DNA of 64,000 nucleotides from Acuticoccus sp051016205 (GTDB taxonomy: Bacteria > Pseudomonadota > Alphaproteobacteria > Rhizobiales > Amorphaceae), in NCBI GenBank assembly GCA_051016205.1, contig CP136534.1, forward strand, positions 5,456,001-5,520,000. Reading direction: 5' to 3'. Position numbers and translations under genes: made by a program. Of this stretch, positions 41,954-52,182 are shown piece by piece; position 1 is the stretch's first letter; each line of letters begins with the position of its first letter. Under the pieces are notes generated by a model. That model had not been told where the DNA came from and made no database searches. It worked only from the letters and a program-made list of their open reading frames with translations.

Positions 41954-44326
41954 CTAACGCCCCTGGCCAAGGGCCAAAAACACAGGAAAACGGGCCAAAA
42001 TTGGCCCCAGAGCCAGCTGCCCATGGGGCAGTTCGGCGCCGCTGAAGCGCTCCACAAAGGGCCCGTCAAGCACAATCGAGGCGTCTGGGATCGCGTCTGG
42101 TCGAATCGTCAAACGATCCTTGTGAAGACAGGCAAGGGGCTTTGAGGGGATGACGGCAATGGCCGTCTTCTCAGCCCCCTTACAGGCGATGGCAAAGAGG
42201 ACATCGCCAGGATCACCCGTGATCGGGATCGCTTGAACGTCAATGTTTTGAAGCGATTGCTTGAGTTCCCGCCGGACGGCGAGCCCCTCCAGCAGCACAC
42301 GGGCTTTTACCGCACCGTCCGTCCAGCCTTCCACAAGCGTGTCAAGCGAGGCTGCAAGGGCGCTATCGCACAAGGCCCTTTCGGCGGAATAATCCACCGG
42401 TCGGCGGTTGTCAGGGTCGACCATCGCAAAGTCCCAGCCGAACGTGCCCTGGTAGATGTCGGGTCGCGGGCAGGTCAGCGTCTTTAAAAGGGCTTGACCG
42501 AGGCCGATCACCGCGCCGGCCCGCCAGACGGGCGCCAACGGCGCCAGATGCTGCGGCGAGCGCGCCATGGCATCGGCGGAAGCAAGGACACGCGCCTCGT
42601 AGGAAGGGTCGATATCGATCCAGCTGGTCTCTTCCTTCGCCTCGCGGATGCTTTTCAGGGCTGCGTCGCGAAAACGCTGAACGAAGACGGGGTCGTCTTG
42701 GAAGGGCAGTGCAGCAAACAGCATCTGCCCCAGGCCCCAGCGCAAACCCTCAGGAATATCGCCTGGCAAAGACGGCCACAGGGTGGACCAAAGTGCGGCA
42801 GCCAAGGGATCGCTGAGGGCATAAAGCCGCGCCCTTGCGTCCTCGCCGCGCTTGGTGTCGTGGGTTTGTGTGGCGGCAAGACCATCGGTGTTCGCCACCC
42901 TGAGGAAGCGGTCGGGGCCAAGGTGGGGGTCGAGTTCACCGCCCACTTCCGCAAGGCCGATCAGCCTCAGATGGCGGTAGAAGACGGTGTCCTCCACCGC
43001 TTTTGCCATCAACGGCCCCGTCATCTGCTGCACGCGGGTGAGGAAGTCGCGCCAGCGCGGATCGGCGCGAGGCGTCGTGATGAGGGTGGCAAGATCGCGC
43101 ACCACAGGTGCGCGACCCTCAGAGGTGAGGCGTGCCGTTGCAACGGCCTCCTGCCAGATCGCGTGGTCCTGCGGGGCAACGGCGCTGTCGATATAGCTGC
43201 GATAGACGCTTACGGCGCAAAGGAGCCTCACAAGGCCGTCTCGCACGGTCGCCTTGCCGTGGTCGCGCAAGGACAGGTCCTCGGCGAAAAGGGCAAGGGC
43301 TGCGTCCGTCAACGCCTCCAGCTCGCCGGCAAGGTTGATGCGGGCGATCTCCTCCTTGGCAGCATCGATCAATCGGTCGGGATTGTCCTCTGCCAGGGTG
43401 CTGTAGGCGTCTTTGAGGGCGCCAAGGCCGTCGGGGTGGGTGAAGAGGGCGGCCATCGCGGCGATGAACTCATAACCCGTGGTGCCGACCACCGGCCAAG
43501 GCCTGAGGGTCTCCTCCCCCTCCAGTATCTTTTCCACCAGGATCGGGACGTTCGCGATCTGCGAAAGGCGCTCAAGGTAGGCCTTGGGATCGGCAAGGCC
43601 GTCCACATGGTCCACGCGCAAGGCATGGATGTGGCCGTTTTCGATGAGGTCCAGCGTGAGGCGGTGGACATCGTCGAACACTGCCTCCTCCTCCACCCGC
43701 ACACCCACAAGGCCTGCGATCTCGAAAAAGCGCCTGTAGGTGAGGCCATCGCGGCCAAGGCGCCAGTGGGTGAGGCGGTAGTGTTGGGCTTCGTGGCAGC
43801 GGTGGGGGTCGTCGATGGATTGGGTCCCTGGGCGCAAGGGAAGGTCGTGGCCCGGCACGCGAAGGACGGGGCCCCACTCGGGATGTTCGGCAAGGGTGAT
43901 GCCGCCATCTGCCAGCGCCTCGCCATAGGGTTTGCCGAGAATGGGGACGATCAGCCTTGGTGCCGACCAATCAATGTCGAAATGGTGGGCGTAAGGGGAG
44001 CGTGCGCCGTTCTTCAGGACATCGCGCCACCACCCGTTCTGGGAAGAGGCGGCCATGTGGTTGGGCACAATGTCGAGGAGGACGCTTAGGCCTTCGCCCT
44101 TCGCCGCCTCCGAAAAGCGCAAGAAGCCGGCCATACCGCCCAGCGTCTCGTCGATGGCGTTGTGGTCGGTGACGTCGTAGCCGTGGGTGGAGCCCTCTGT
44201 CGCCGCGAAAATGGGCGACAGGTAGACGTGGGTGATGCCTGCGCGCTTCAGGTGGGGAAGCGTTGCCCTTGCCGTGTCAAAATCCACACCGTTGCGCACT
44301 TGCAGGCGGTAGGTGGCACCGATCAT
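41954..44326 (-). CDS. treY: Malto-oligosyltrehalose synthase
   Basis: A 790-residue GH13 enzyme that isomerises the reducing end of maltodextrins to a trehalosyl unit. GH13 region I is DIVPNH (85-90), the nucleophile Asp239 lies in LRVDHVDGL, and the acid Glu265 in VEKIL; the TQTHDTKRGEDARAR stretch that marks TreY follows near residue 480. Last gene of the seven-gene operon; overlaps malQ by 4 bp. With TreZ it turns alpha-glucan ends into trehalose. Confidence 0.95.
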   Translation of the reverse strand: MIGATYRLQVRNGVDFDTARATLPHLKRAGITHVYLSPIFAATEGSTHGYDVTDHNAIDETLGGMAGFLRFSEAAKGEGLSVLLDIVPNHMAASSQNGWWRDVLKNGARSPYAHHFDIDWSAPRLIVPILGKPYGEALADGGITLAEHPEWGPVLRVPGHDLPLRPGTQSIDDPHRCHEAQHYRLTHWRLGRDGLTYRRFFEIAGLVGVRVEEEAVFDDVHRLTLDLIENGHIHALRVDHVDGLADPKAYLERLSQIANVPILVEKILEGEETLRPWPVVGTTGYEFIAAMAALFTHPDGLGALKDAYSTLAEDNPDRLIDAAKEEIARINLAGELEALTDAALALFAEDLSLRDHGKATVRDGLVRLLCAVSVYRSYIDSAVAPQDHAIWQEAVATARLTSEGRAPVVRDLATLITTPRADPRWRDFLTRVQQMTGPLMAKAVEDTVFYRHLRLIGLAEVGGELDPHLGPDRFLRVANTDGLAATQTHDTKRGEDARARLYALSDPLAAALWSTLWPSLPGDIPEGLRWGLGQMLFAALPFQDDPVFVQRFRDAALKSIREAKEETSWIDIDPSYEARVLASADAMARSPQHLAPLAPVWRAGAVIGLGQALLKTLTCPRPDIYQGTFGWDFAMVDPDNRRPVDYSAERALCDSALAASLDTLVEGWTDGAVKARVLLEGLAVRRELKQSLQNIDVQAIPITGDPGDVLFAIACKGAEKTAIAVIPSKPLACLHKDRLTIRPDAIPDASIVLDGPFVERFSGAELPHGQLALGPILARFPVFLALGQGR

Positions 44327-46089
44327 CGGCGGGCCTCGCGCACCGCACCCATCACCCGTTCAAGGCGAGTGGAGCGGCAGATCTCCTCCACCGTCACAGG
44401 CAAGGTGTTGCGCCAGTTGGGGTGCTCCCTGTCGGTTCCAGGAAGGTTGACGAGACGCCGCCCGCCCACAACGTCCTCAAGGCGGATGGCGGCAAGGGCG
44501 GAGCGGGTGCGCCCGACAATGCGGTGGAAGGCAACGACGACGGCGTCGTCGAGGGGCCCCTCGGCGCGCTTTGGCGGTAGCCCTGCAAGCTCGAGCATGC
44601 GGCCTTTCACCTCCTGCCGGGCGGCTTCCTCCGCGGCGACGGTCTCAGCGCCGATTCGGCCAAGCCGGAAGCGAAGGTCGATCTCATCGCCGCGCCACCA
44701 GGCTTCAAGGGGGGCAATGTCGTGGGTGGACAGGCACGCCAGCGCGTCTGCGGTATAGGCGGAAGGAAGGCGCATCCTGTTCCCTTCCCGCTCAAAGCCG
44801 ACAATCTTCATGGCGAAAATGCGCCGCGCCGCCATTCTGGCGCGAAAGCCTGGGGGGACGACGCCAAGGTCTTCGCCAATGGCAATGGTGCGGTGGGCAC
44901 GTGAGGCCGCCACCAGCTGATCGGTGAGTCCATCATAGCGCACGTACGCGCCGTCCACCGCCAAGGCGCCTTCGGGAATGAAGAAAAGCCTCTCCAAGCC
45001 CATGGCGTGGTCCACCCGCACGGCGCCGGCATGGGCCATGACGCTGTCAAGAACAGCGCGGTAGGGCGTATGGCCGCGCGCTTGCAGGACGGTGGGAGAT
45101 AAAGGGGCAAGGCCCCAATCCTGGCCATCAAGGGAAAAAAGGTCGGGCGGTGCGCCCACCCGCACCCCTGTCATCATGAGTTCTGGATCGGCCCAGGTGG
45201 CGGCCCCGTCGGGTGCCGCACCGACTGCAAGGTCAAGGTAGAGGCCGATGCGCATACCGGCGGCAACAGCCTTGTCCTGGGCAGCTTTGACCTGGCGCTC
45301 CGTCACATATTGAAGCCAGGCATGAAACTCGATCTCGTCCTCGTGGGCCCCTTTGAAGGCGGCCACCTCAGGGCTTGTCTTGTCGCGATAGGCGGCGGGC
45401 CAGGTGGTCCAGCCAGCGCCACGGCCATCGCTTGCCATGTGGTTGGACAGGGCCTCGAAAAGGGCAAAGTCCGCAAGGGCGGTGCCGCCGGTGGATTCGT
45501 GGCGGGCGGCGCCATCCCTGTCGGCCATGGCGATGTCGGCCTCGTTCGCCCGCCAACGCCTATGGATGGCGCGAAGGATATGGAGCTTGGCTCTTGCTGC
45601 GGCGCGATAGTCCACCTCGTTCACCGCGGTGGGGACGAACACCTCGGCGCGCATTTGCTCCTGGTAGCCCGGCACGGCCTCAACGGCGATGGTGAGGGGG
45701 TTCAAGAACCGCCTGTCGGAGGGGAAGAAGGGCGAGGCGCGGTCGGGGTCCGCGGTGAACAGAGCGTGGAGAGGGTTGAGGCCTATAAAGTCGGCCCCCT
45801 GGTCGGCGAAGACGGGGATCAGTTCATCGAGATCGCCCCAGTCGCCGATGCCGAGATTGCGTGATGAGCGCAGTTGATAAAGCTGAAGCGCAACGCCGAA
45901 CGCCCGCCTCTCGTCAAGCCAGGGTGGAACGAACGCTTTGTCTGTCAGAGGGGCCGGTGCGGGCGGCGCTGTGCCGAGCCGCTCCACCAGAGCGCGCTTG
46001 GTGGCGGTGGGAACGGGAGGCGCATGCTCCCCTGGCCGCTCAAGGATGATGCCTGCAGCAAGAGCTGCGCGGTCAAGATCGGTGCTCAC
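44323..46089 (-). CDS. malQ: 4-alpha-glucanotransferase (amylomaltase)
   Basis: A 588-residue GH77 enzyme that disproportionates maltodextrins. The nucleophile Asp is in AVRVDHAMGL, the acid Glu in AIGEDLGVVP and the third Asp in LSTHDIAPLE. Shorter than many proteobacterial MalQ (about 650-700), with a short N terminus. GTG start at 46089 overlaps the treZ stop by 4 bp. It would keep chain lengths in the range used by TreY and GlgE. Confidence 0.93.
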   Translation of the reverse strand: MSTDLDRAALAAGIILERPGEHAPPVPTATKRALVERLGTAPPAPAPLTDKAFVPPWLDERRAFGVALQLYQLRSSRNLGIGDWGDLDELIPVFADQGADFIGLNPLHALFTADPDRASPFFPSDRRFLNPLTIAVEAVPGYQEQMRAEVFVPTAVNEVDYRAAARAKLHILRAIHRRWRANEADIAMADRDGAARHESTGGTALADFALFEALSNHMASDGRGAGWTTWPAAYRDKTSPEVAAFKGAHEDEIEFHAWLQYVTERQVKAAQDKAVAAGMRIGLYLDLAVGAAPDGAATWADPELMMTGVRVGAPPDLFSLDGQDWGLAPLSPTVLQARGHTPYRAVLDSVMAHAGAVRVDHAMGLERLFFIPEGALAVDGAYVRYDGLTDQLVAASRAHRTIAIGEDLGVVPPGFRARMAARRIFAMKIVGFEREGNRMRLPSAYTADALACLSTHDIAPLEAWWRGDEIDLRFRLGRIGAETVAAEEAARQEVKGRMLELAGLPPKRAEGPLDDAVVVAFHRIVGRTRSALAAIRLEDVVGGRRLVNLPGTDREHPNWRNTLPVTVEEICRSTRLERVMGAVREARR

Positions 46090-47885
46090 GTCGGCCCGTC
46101 CAGGGTGACGATCACCGAGCGGGGCGCGCGATGGGTGGGTGCGTCCACAAGGCGGCGGCCTTCCACGGCGGCGAGGATGGTACCGCCTGGCACGCTGTCG
46201 AGGGAGCGGTCCGCCAGGTTGATGGCCATTGTAAGGCGGGCGCCGTCGCCCATGGTCCAGGCCACATCCACAACGCCGTCGGCAGTTTCAAGGACGGTGC
46301 CTTTCCCGGTGCCTTTAAGGCGCGGGGCGATGTGGGTCGCCCGCAACGCCATCAACCGGCTGTAGAATGTGCGCCAGGCCTCGCCCTCAGCGCTTTGCAT
46401 TCTCCCCCAATCCAGCTTGGAGGCGGTGAAGGTGGTGGGAGCGTTAGGGTCGGGGATGCCTTCGCGGGTATCGGGGTCCACGAAGGCGTCGAACTTTGCA
46501 AACTCGTTGCGCCGGCCTTTTCTGACGGCATCGGCAAGCGCGCCATCAAAGTCGCAGAAGAAAGAGAAGGGACGCGTTTCGCCATACTCCTCCCCCATCC
46601 AAAGCAGGGGGATTTGTGGCGACAGAAGGAGAACGGCGGTGAGCACGCCGACCACCTCCTCGCCTGCAAGGGTGATGAGGCGATCGCCGAAGGCGCGGTT
46701 TCCCACCTGGTCGTGGTTTTGGTTGAAGATGACGAAGGCGGCCATGGGCTGGCCGGTGGAGTCCACCCCGCGCGCTTCGCCGCCATGGTGCTTAGACGGT
46801 TCGCCCTGGAAGACGAAGCCCTCCGTCAGCGACCGCGCCATCTTGTGAAATGGGCGATCCACGAAGTCGACGTAGTAGCCCTCGTCCTCGCCTGTGGCGA
46901 TGGGGTGTATGACGTTGTGAAAATCGTCATTCCATTCCGCGGTGAACAGTTGTGGCGCACCGTCTTTATAGGGGTGGAGAGACACAATGTTACGCTCATC
47001 CTCCGTGTGGAGGTGGACGGGGCGATCGAACCTTGCGCGGATCGCCTTGGCCATCGCCTCAAGGATGGGCTCTTGAGAGCTGTCGCGCACATGGTCGATG
47101 GCATCGAACCGCAAGCCGTCGAAGCGGTACTCTTCCAGCCAGTAAAGTGGGTTCTCCAGGAAGTAGGCGCGCACGGCCGGGTTGTCGTAGGCAATGGCGG
47201 CGCCCCAAGGGGTGTGCCTTTCGGGGTCGAAGAAGGGGCTGGCGTATTTGCCCAGATAATTCCCGTCGGGCCCGAAGTGGTTGTAGACAACGTCCAAAAA
47301 CACCATCAGCCCAAGGCCATGGGCAGCGTCCACGAAGGCTTTCAGGTCCTCAGGCGCCCCGTAAGCCTGGTGAGGTGCATAAAGAAGGACACCATCGTAG
47401 CCCCACCCGCGATTGCCGCCGAACTGGGCGACGGGCAACAGCTCTATAGCGGTGACACCGAGATCGCGAAGGTAAGGCAGTTTCGCGATGGCGCTCTGGA
47501 ACGTGCCTTCTTCGGTAAAGGTGCCGATGTGAAGCTCGTAGATGACCGCCTCTTCCCAGGGCCGACCGGGACACGCGTTCGTCCAGCGATAAGCTGACGG
47601 GTCCACCAGCTTTGAGGGGCCGTGAACGCTGCCCACCTGGCCGCGCGCCGCCGGGTCGGGGACGGCAAACCCATCCTCCAAAACGAAGCCGTAAGCCCCA
47701 CCGACGGGGACGATATCTGTGGTGAGGGCGAACCAGCCGCCATCGTCCTTGTCCATCGCAAGGTCGCCGGCCGGCGTTCGCAGCAACACAGCGGACTGAT
47801 CGGGCGCCCACAGGCGGAAGCGGGCGGCGCCCCCCTCCAAAAGCGTAGCGCCCCAGGTGGTGGCAAAGGCTGAGGTTTGCGGCAT
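46086..47885 (-). CDS. treZ: Malto-oligosyltrehalose trehalohydrolase
   Basis: A 599-residue GH13 protein with an N-terminal CBM48-like beta domain (FRLWAPDQSAVLL). Catalytic blocks are VFLDVVYNHFGPDGNYL, GLRFDAIDHV and LHTEDERN, plus the NQNHDQVGNRAFGDRL stretch typical of TreZ. It releases trehalose from maltooligosyl-trehalose made by TreY. ATG 47885 is 10 bp after the glgX stop; an in-frame ATG at 47912 inside glgX is less likely. Confidence 0.95.
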   Translation of the reverse strand: MPQTSAFATTWGATLLEGGAARFRLWAPDQSAVLLRTPAGDLAMDKDDGGWFALTTDIVPVGGAYGFVLEDGFAVPDPAARGQVGSVHGPSKLVDPSAYRWTNACPGRPWEEAVIYELHIGTFTEEGTFQSAIAKLPYLRDLGVTAIELLPVAQFGGNRGWGYDGVLLYAPHQAYGAPEDLKAFVDAAHGLGLMVFLDVVYNHFGPDGNYLGKYASPFFDPERHTPWGAAIAYDNPAVRAYFLENPLYWLEEYRFDGLRFDAIDHVRDSSQEPILEAMAKAIRARFDRPVHLHTEDERNIVSLHPYKDGAPQLFTAEWNDDFHNVIHPIATGEDEGYYVDFVDRPFHKMARSLTEGFVFQGEPSKHHGGEARGVDSTGQPMAAFVIFNQNHDQVGNRAFGDRLITLAGEEVVGVLTAVLLLSPQIPLLWMGEEYGETRPFSFFCDFDGALADAVRKGRRNEFAKFDAFVDPDTREGIPDPNAPTTFTASKLDWGRMQSAEGEAWRTFYSRLMALRATHIAPRLKGTGKGTVLETADGVVDVAWTMGDGARLTMAINLADRSLDSVPGGTILAAVEGRRLVDAPTHRAPRSVIVTLDGPT

Positions 47886-47895
47886 AGGCCGACCC

Positions 47896-49983
47896 TTAAG
47901 ATGCGCGGGCAATCAGCGCGGTGATGGACGCACCAGGCACATGGATGGGGCTTGCGGAAGGCGGGCCCTCATAAGCAGCGTGGACGGTGCCCTCGGCGGT
48001 GGAAAAGAGCGCCGTCCAGCCGAGCCCGTCAAGGGGTTCTGGCATGACGAACGCACTGTCCTCGTGGGCGCCGTTGATAAAGACGATGGAGCGCACGCCG
48101 TCCTGGCTTGCCAGCACCATCGCAATGCGCCGCGGGTCGCCCACATGCCAATCCTCGTGGGTCATCTCGGCACCGTCGGGGCGCAGCCAGCACACATCCC
48201 GCACACTCTCATCGCCGTTGGACAGGGGCGTTCCGTGCAGGAAGCGCGGCTGGGAGAACACGCCAAGGGCCTTTCGCGCTTGGATCAGTCCGCGCACGAA
48301 GTCGCAAAAGGCGGCATCGCGAGGGAGATGATCCTCCCAGGAAAGCCAGTTCATGGCATTGTCCTGGCAGTAGGCGTTGTTATTGCCGTTCTGCGTGCGG
48401 CCCAGTTCATCGCCCATCAAGATCATCGGCGTGCCTTGGGAGACCAAAAGCATTGCCATGACGTTGCGCCGCGCCCTGTCGCGCTTTTCGATGATGCCCG
48501 GATCATCCGTCGGCCCCTCCACGCCATAGTTCCAGGAGCGGTTGTCGTCGTGGCCGTCTCGGTTGTCTTCTCCGTTCGCCTCGTTGTGCTTGTGGGTGTA
48601 GCTGACAAGGTCGTTCAGGGTGAAGCCGTCGTGGGCGGTGACGAAGTTGACAGAGGCCCAGGGCTTGCGGCCCTGATGGTCGAAGATATCGGCCGAACCA
48701 AGCAGGTTCTTCCCGATGGTGGGCAAATAGCCCGCATCGCCCCGCCAGAAGGAGCGCACGTCGTCGCGGTAGCGCCCGTTCCACTCCGCCCAGCCTGGAG
48801 GGAAGTTGCCCACCTGGTAGCCGTCAAGGGCAAGGTCCCAGGGTTCGGCGATGAGCTTGACGTTGGCAAGGACGGGGTCTTGCATCATGGCGTCGAGCCA
48901 GGCGGCAGACTTGTCAAACCCTGCCCCCTCGCGTGCCATGGACGGAGTGAGGTCGAAGCGGAACCCATCCACGCGGCAGGTCTCCACCCAGTAGCGCAAG
49001 GAATCCATCACCATCTGCATCACCCGCGGATGGGCCACGTCCACCGTGTTCCCGGTGCCCGTCGTGTCGTGATAAAACCGCTTGTGTTCGGCAAGTCGAT
49101 AATAGCTGAGATTGTCGATCCCCCTGAACGACAGGGTGGGGCCGAGCTGATTGCCCTCAGCGGTATGGTTGTAGACCACGTCGAGGATCACCTCGATCCC
49201 CGCATCATGCAGGCGGCGCACCATGTGCTTGAATTCATCAAGCTGGCCGCCCTTCGACAGGTAGCGCGTGGCGGGCGCAAAGAAGTTCAGCGTGTTGTAG
49301 CCCCAGTAGTTGCGCAGACCCTTTTGCAGCAACACACGGTCGTCGCCGAAATAGTGGACCGGCATCAACTCCACAGCCGTCACGCCGAGGCGGACCAGAT
49401 GGTCGATCACCCTAGGGTCGGCAAGGCCTGCGAAGGTGCCCTTGAGGCCATCCGGCAGATCGGGGTGGCGGGCGGTCAGCCCTTTGACGTGGGCCTCATA
49501 GACAATGGTCTCAGCAAAGGGCGTGTTGGGGCGAAGGTGCCGGCCCCAGGTGAACGCCTCGTCCACCACCACACCCTTTGGCACCACAGGCCCGGAATCG
49601 CGCCTGTCGAAGGACAGGTCCGCCCGCTTGGAGCCGAGGCGATAGCCAAACATGGAATCGTGCCAGCGCAACTCCCCGTCGAGCGCCCTTGCGTAAGGGT
49701 CGATCAGGAGTTTGTTGTGGTTGAAGCGGTGGCCGACATCGGGTTGGTAGGGCCCGTGCACGCGATAGCCGTAAAGCTGGCCGGGGCGCACGTCGGGCAG
49801 GTAGCCATGCCACACATCATGGGTGTGTTCGGGCAGAGCAAGACGATGGGTCTCGCGCCGGCCTGAGCGCTCGAAAAGGCACAACTCCACCTTGGTGGCA
49901 TTGGCCGAAAACAGGGCAAAGTTCGTCCCGGCCCCGTCCCACGTCGCCCCCAATGGTGAGGGCGAACCTTCAAGAAGACGCAT
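47896..49983 (-). CDS. glgX: Glycogen debranching enzyme
   Basis: A 695-residue isoamylase-type GH13 enzyme. It starts with the CBM48 module (SPSPLGATWDGAGTNFALFSANATKVELCLF). Catalytic blocks: VILDVVYNHTAEG, DGFRFDLTPSMARE, LIAEPWDLA and NFVTAHDGFTLNDLVSYTHKHNEANGEDN, the last typical of GlgX/TreX. It removes alpha-1,6 branches and so feeds linear chains to TreY and MalQ. Two bp separate it from glgB. Confidence 0.96.
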   Translation of the reverse strand: MRLLEGSPSPLGATWDGAGTNFALFSANATKVELCLFERSGRRETHRLALPEHTHDVWHGYLPDVRPGQLYGYRVHGPYQPDVGHRFNHNKLLIDPYARALDGELRWHDSMFGYRLGSKRADLSFDRRDSGPVVPKGVVVDEAFTWGRHLRPNTPFAETIVYEAHVKGLTARHPDLPDGLKGTFAGLADPRVIDHLVRLGVTAVELMPVHYFGDDRVLLQKGLRNYWGYNTLNFFAPATRYLSKGGQLDEFKHMVRRLHDAGIEVILDVVYNHTAEGNQLGPTLSFRGIDNLSYYRLAEHKRFYHDTTGTGNTVDVAHPRVMQMVMDSLRYWVETCRVDGFRFDLTPSMAREGAGFDKSAAWLDAMMQDPVLANVKLIAEPWDLALDGYQVGNFPPGWAEWNGRYRDDVRSFWRGDAGYLPTIGKNLLGSADIFDHQGRKPWASVNFVTAHDGFTLNDLVSYTHKHNEANGEDNRDGHDDNRSWNYGVEGPTDDPGIIEKRDRARRNVMAMLLVSQGTPMILMGDELGRTQNGNNNAYCQDNAMNWLSWEDHLPRDAAFCDFVRGLIQARKALGVFSQPRFLHGTPLSNGDESVRDVCWLRPDGAEMTHEDWHVGDPRRIAMVLASQDGVRSIVFINGAHEDSAFVMPEPLDGLGWTALFSTAEGTVHAAYEGPPSASPIHVPGASITALIARAS

Positions 49984-49985
49984 AA

Positions 49986-52181
49986 CTACGCGGGAACGAA
50001 GACGACGGCGGCCAAGGGCGGAAGCGTCACCTCAGCGGAAGACGAGCGGCCATGCCAAGGGTGCTCCTCAGCCTCAATCACGCCGGCATTGCCCACGTTG
50101 CTGCCTCCGTAGTGGGACGAATCGGTGTTCATCACTTCGCGCCATTGGCCCCCTTGGGGAAGGCCTATGCGATAGTTTGTCCGCACCAGAGGCGTGAAGT
50201 TCACCACAACCAACGCAGGCGTCCCGTCCTTGGCAAAACGGACGTAGGCAAAGACGCTCGAGTCGGCGTCGGACGCATCGATCCACGCAAAGCCTTCGGG
50301 CACACAGTCCTGCTCATGAAGGGCGGGCGTGTCCTGATAGAGCGTGTTGAGGTCGCGCACGGCGGACTGGACGCCCTTGTGCATGGGGTCCTCAAGGTGG
50401 TGCCAGTCGAGACCGTGGTCGTGGTTCCACTCACGCTCCTGGGCAAACTCGCCGCCCATGAAGAGGAGCTTCTTGCCAGGGTGGGTCCACATGAAGGCGT
50501 AGTAGGCGCGAAGGTTGGCAAAGCGCTGCCAACGGTCCCCCGGCATCTTGCCGATGAGGGAGCGCTTGCCGTGCACCACCTCGTCATGGCTGAGGGGCAG
50601 GATGAACCGTTCCGAGAACGCGTAGTGAATGCCGAAGGTGATGTTGTCGTGGTGGTAGCGGCGGTAGATGGGGTCGCGCGAGACGTACTGAAGCGTGTCG
50701 TGCATCCATCCCATGTTCCACTTGTAGTCAAAGCCGAGGCCGCCCTCTTCCACGCCCCTTGAGACGCCCGGAAATGCCGTGGACTCCTCTGCCGCTGTAA
50801 AGGCGCCTTCAATGTCAGAGGCGATCCTTTCGTTCATGGAGCGCAGGAAGGCGATGGACTCGTAGTTTTCGTTGCCGCCGTGGACGTTGGGCACCCACTC
50901 GCCCTCATCGCGGCTGTAATCGCGGTAAAGCATGGAGGCGACGGCATCCACCCGCAGGCCGTCCACATGGTAGCGGTCCAGCCAGAAGGTGGCGTTGGCC
51001 TCAAGGTAGTTGGCCACCTCGTTGCGGCCAAGATTGTAGATGAGGGTGTTCCAGTCCTTGTGGAAACCCTCGCGCGGGTCGGCATGCTCGTAAAGGGCGG
51101 TGCCGTCGAACTGGGCAAGGCCGTGCTCGTCGGTGGGAAAGTGTGCAGGCACCCAGTCGATGATGATGCCGATGCCTGCCCTGTGCGCGGCATCCACGAA
51201 GCGCGCAAACCCTTCCGGCGTGCCGAACCGTGCCGTCGGAGCATAAAGGCCGATGGGCTGATACCCCCACGAGCCCGAAAACGGATGCTCGGAAATGGGC
51301 AGGAGCTCCATGTGGGTAAAGCCCATCTCCTTCACATAAGGGATCAGCTGCTCAGCCAGCGTGTCATAATCGAGCGTCTCGTTGTCCAGGGTGCGGCGCC
51401 AGGAGCCAAGGTGCACCTCGTAGATGGAGATGGGTGCATCGGCCGCAGACAGGGCCGCCCGGCGGGACATCCAGTCGTCATCGGTCCAGTCATACGCGGT
51501 GAGGCCGTGGACCACTGAGGACGTATCGGGCGGCGCCTCCATGGCAAAGGCGAACGGGTCGGTCTTCAGGGGCAGAAGGTTGCCGTGCGCGCCTACCACC
51601 TCGAATTTGTAGTAAAGGCCCTTTTGAAGGTTCGGGATGAAGAGTTCGAACACGCCCGATTCGAGGCGCTTGCGCATGATGTGGCGCCGCCCGTCCCAGG
51701 CATTGAAGTCCCCCACCACGGAGACGCGGCGGGCATTGGGTGCCCAGACCCCGAACATCACCCCGTCAACACCGTCGGCTGTGGTGGGGTGGGCGCCAAG
51801 ACGCTCATAGATCTTGCGGTGGCGCCCCTCGGCCATCAGATGGCTGTCCATCTCGCCGAGCAGCGGCGGGAAGCGGTAAGGGTCGTCGATGGCCCACGTG
51901 TGCCGGCCTGCGCGCAGGGTCAGGCGGTAGGCTTCGGGCACCTCATCCATCACAATGGAGAAGAGGCCGTCGGGATGGATGCGCTCCATCTCGCCGAGCG
52001 CGGCCCCTTGCGCATCGGTGAGGCTGACCGCCTCGGCATGGGGCTGAAAGGTGCGCACGGTCCACGGCCCGCCGAGCGCACCATGGCGACCCAACACGGC
52101 GAATGGATCGGTGTGACGGCCGGTGACGATCGCTTCGGCCGCCTGCGGCTCAAGATCGTCGCGAAGGCGCGTCTCACTCAT
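49986..52181 (-). CDS. glgB: 1,4-alpha-glucan branching enzyme
   Basis: A 731-residue GH13 branching enzyme with an N1 domain, a CBM48 module (about 130-230), the barrel and a C-terminal beta domain, the length of E. coli GlgB. Catalytic Asp412 (GLRVDAVASMLYRDY), Glu465 (AAEEST) and Asp533 (LSHDEVVHGK). An AAGGAG site places ATG 52181; the frame is open further. It introduces alpha-1,6 branches in the linear glucan built by GlgE. Confidence 0.97.
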   Translation of the reverse strand: MSETRLRDDLEPQAAEAIVTGRHTDPFAVLGRHGALGGPWTVRTFQPHAEAVSLTDAQGAALGEMERIHPDGLFSIVMDEVPEAYRLTLRAGRHTWAIDDPYRFPPLLGEMDSHLMAEGRHRKIYERLGAHPTTADGVDGVMFGVWAPNARRVSVVGDFNAWDGRRHIMRKRLESGVFELFIPNLQKGLYYKFEVVGAHGNLLPLKTDPFAFAMEAPPDTSSVVHGLTAYDWTDDDWMSRRAALSAADAPISIYEVHLGSWRRTLDNETLDYDTLAEQLIPYVKEMGFTHMELLPISEHPFSGSWGYQPIGLYAPTARFGTPEGFARFVDAAHRAGIGIIIDWVPAHFPTDEHGLAQFDGTALYEHADPREGFHKDWNTLIYNLGRNEVANYLEANATFWLDRYHVDGLRVDAVASMLYRDYSRDEGEWVPNVHGGNENYESIAFLRSMNERIASDIEGAFTAAEESTAFPGVSRGVEEGGLGFDYKWNMGWMHDTLQYVSRDPIYRRYHHDNITFGIHYAFSERFILPLSHDEVVHGKRSLIGKMPGDRWQRFANLRAYYAFMWTHPGKKLLFMGGEFAQEREWNHDHGLDWHHLEDPMHKGVQSAVRDLNTLYQDTPALHEQDCVPEGFAWIDASDADSSVFAYVRFAKDGTPALVVVNFTPLVRTNYRIGLPQGGQWREVMNTDSSHYGGSNVGNAGVIEAEEHPWHGRSSSAEVTLPPLAAVVFVPA

Positions 52182-52182
52182 A

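Noticed and set aside
42494..44089. 531-codon open frame on the + strand opposite treY
   Set aside because: Antisense to treY, no recognisable domain, His/Gly/Arg-rich composition typical of a shadow frame.
47857..49866. 669-codon open frame on the + strand opposite glgX
   Set aside because: It is fully antisense to a gene with all GH13 motifs. Long antisense frames are common at this GC content and the translation shows no known family.
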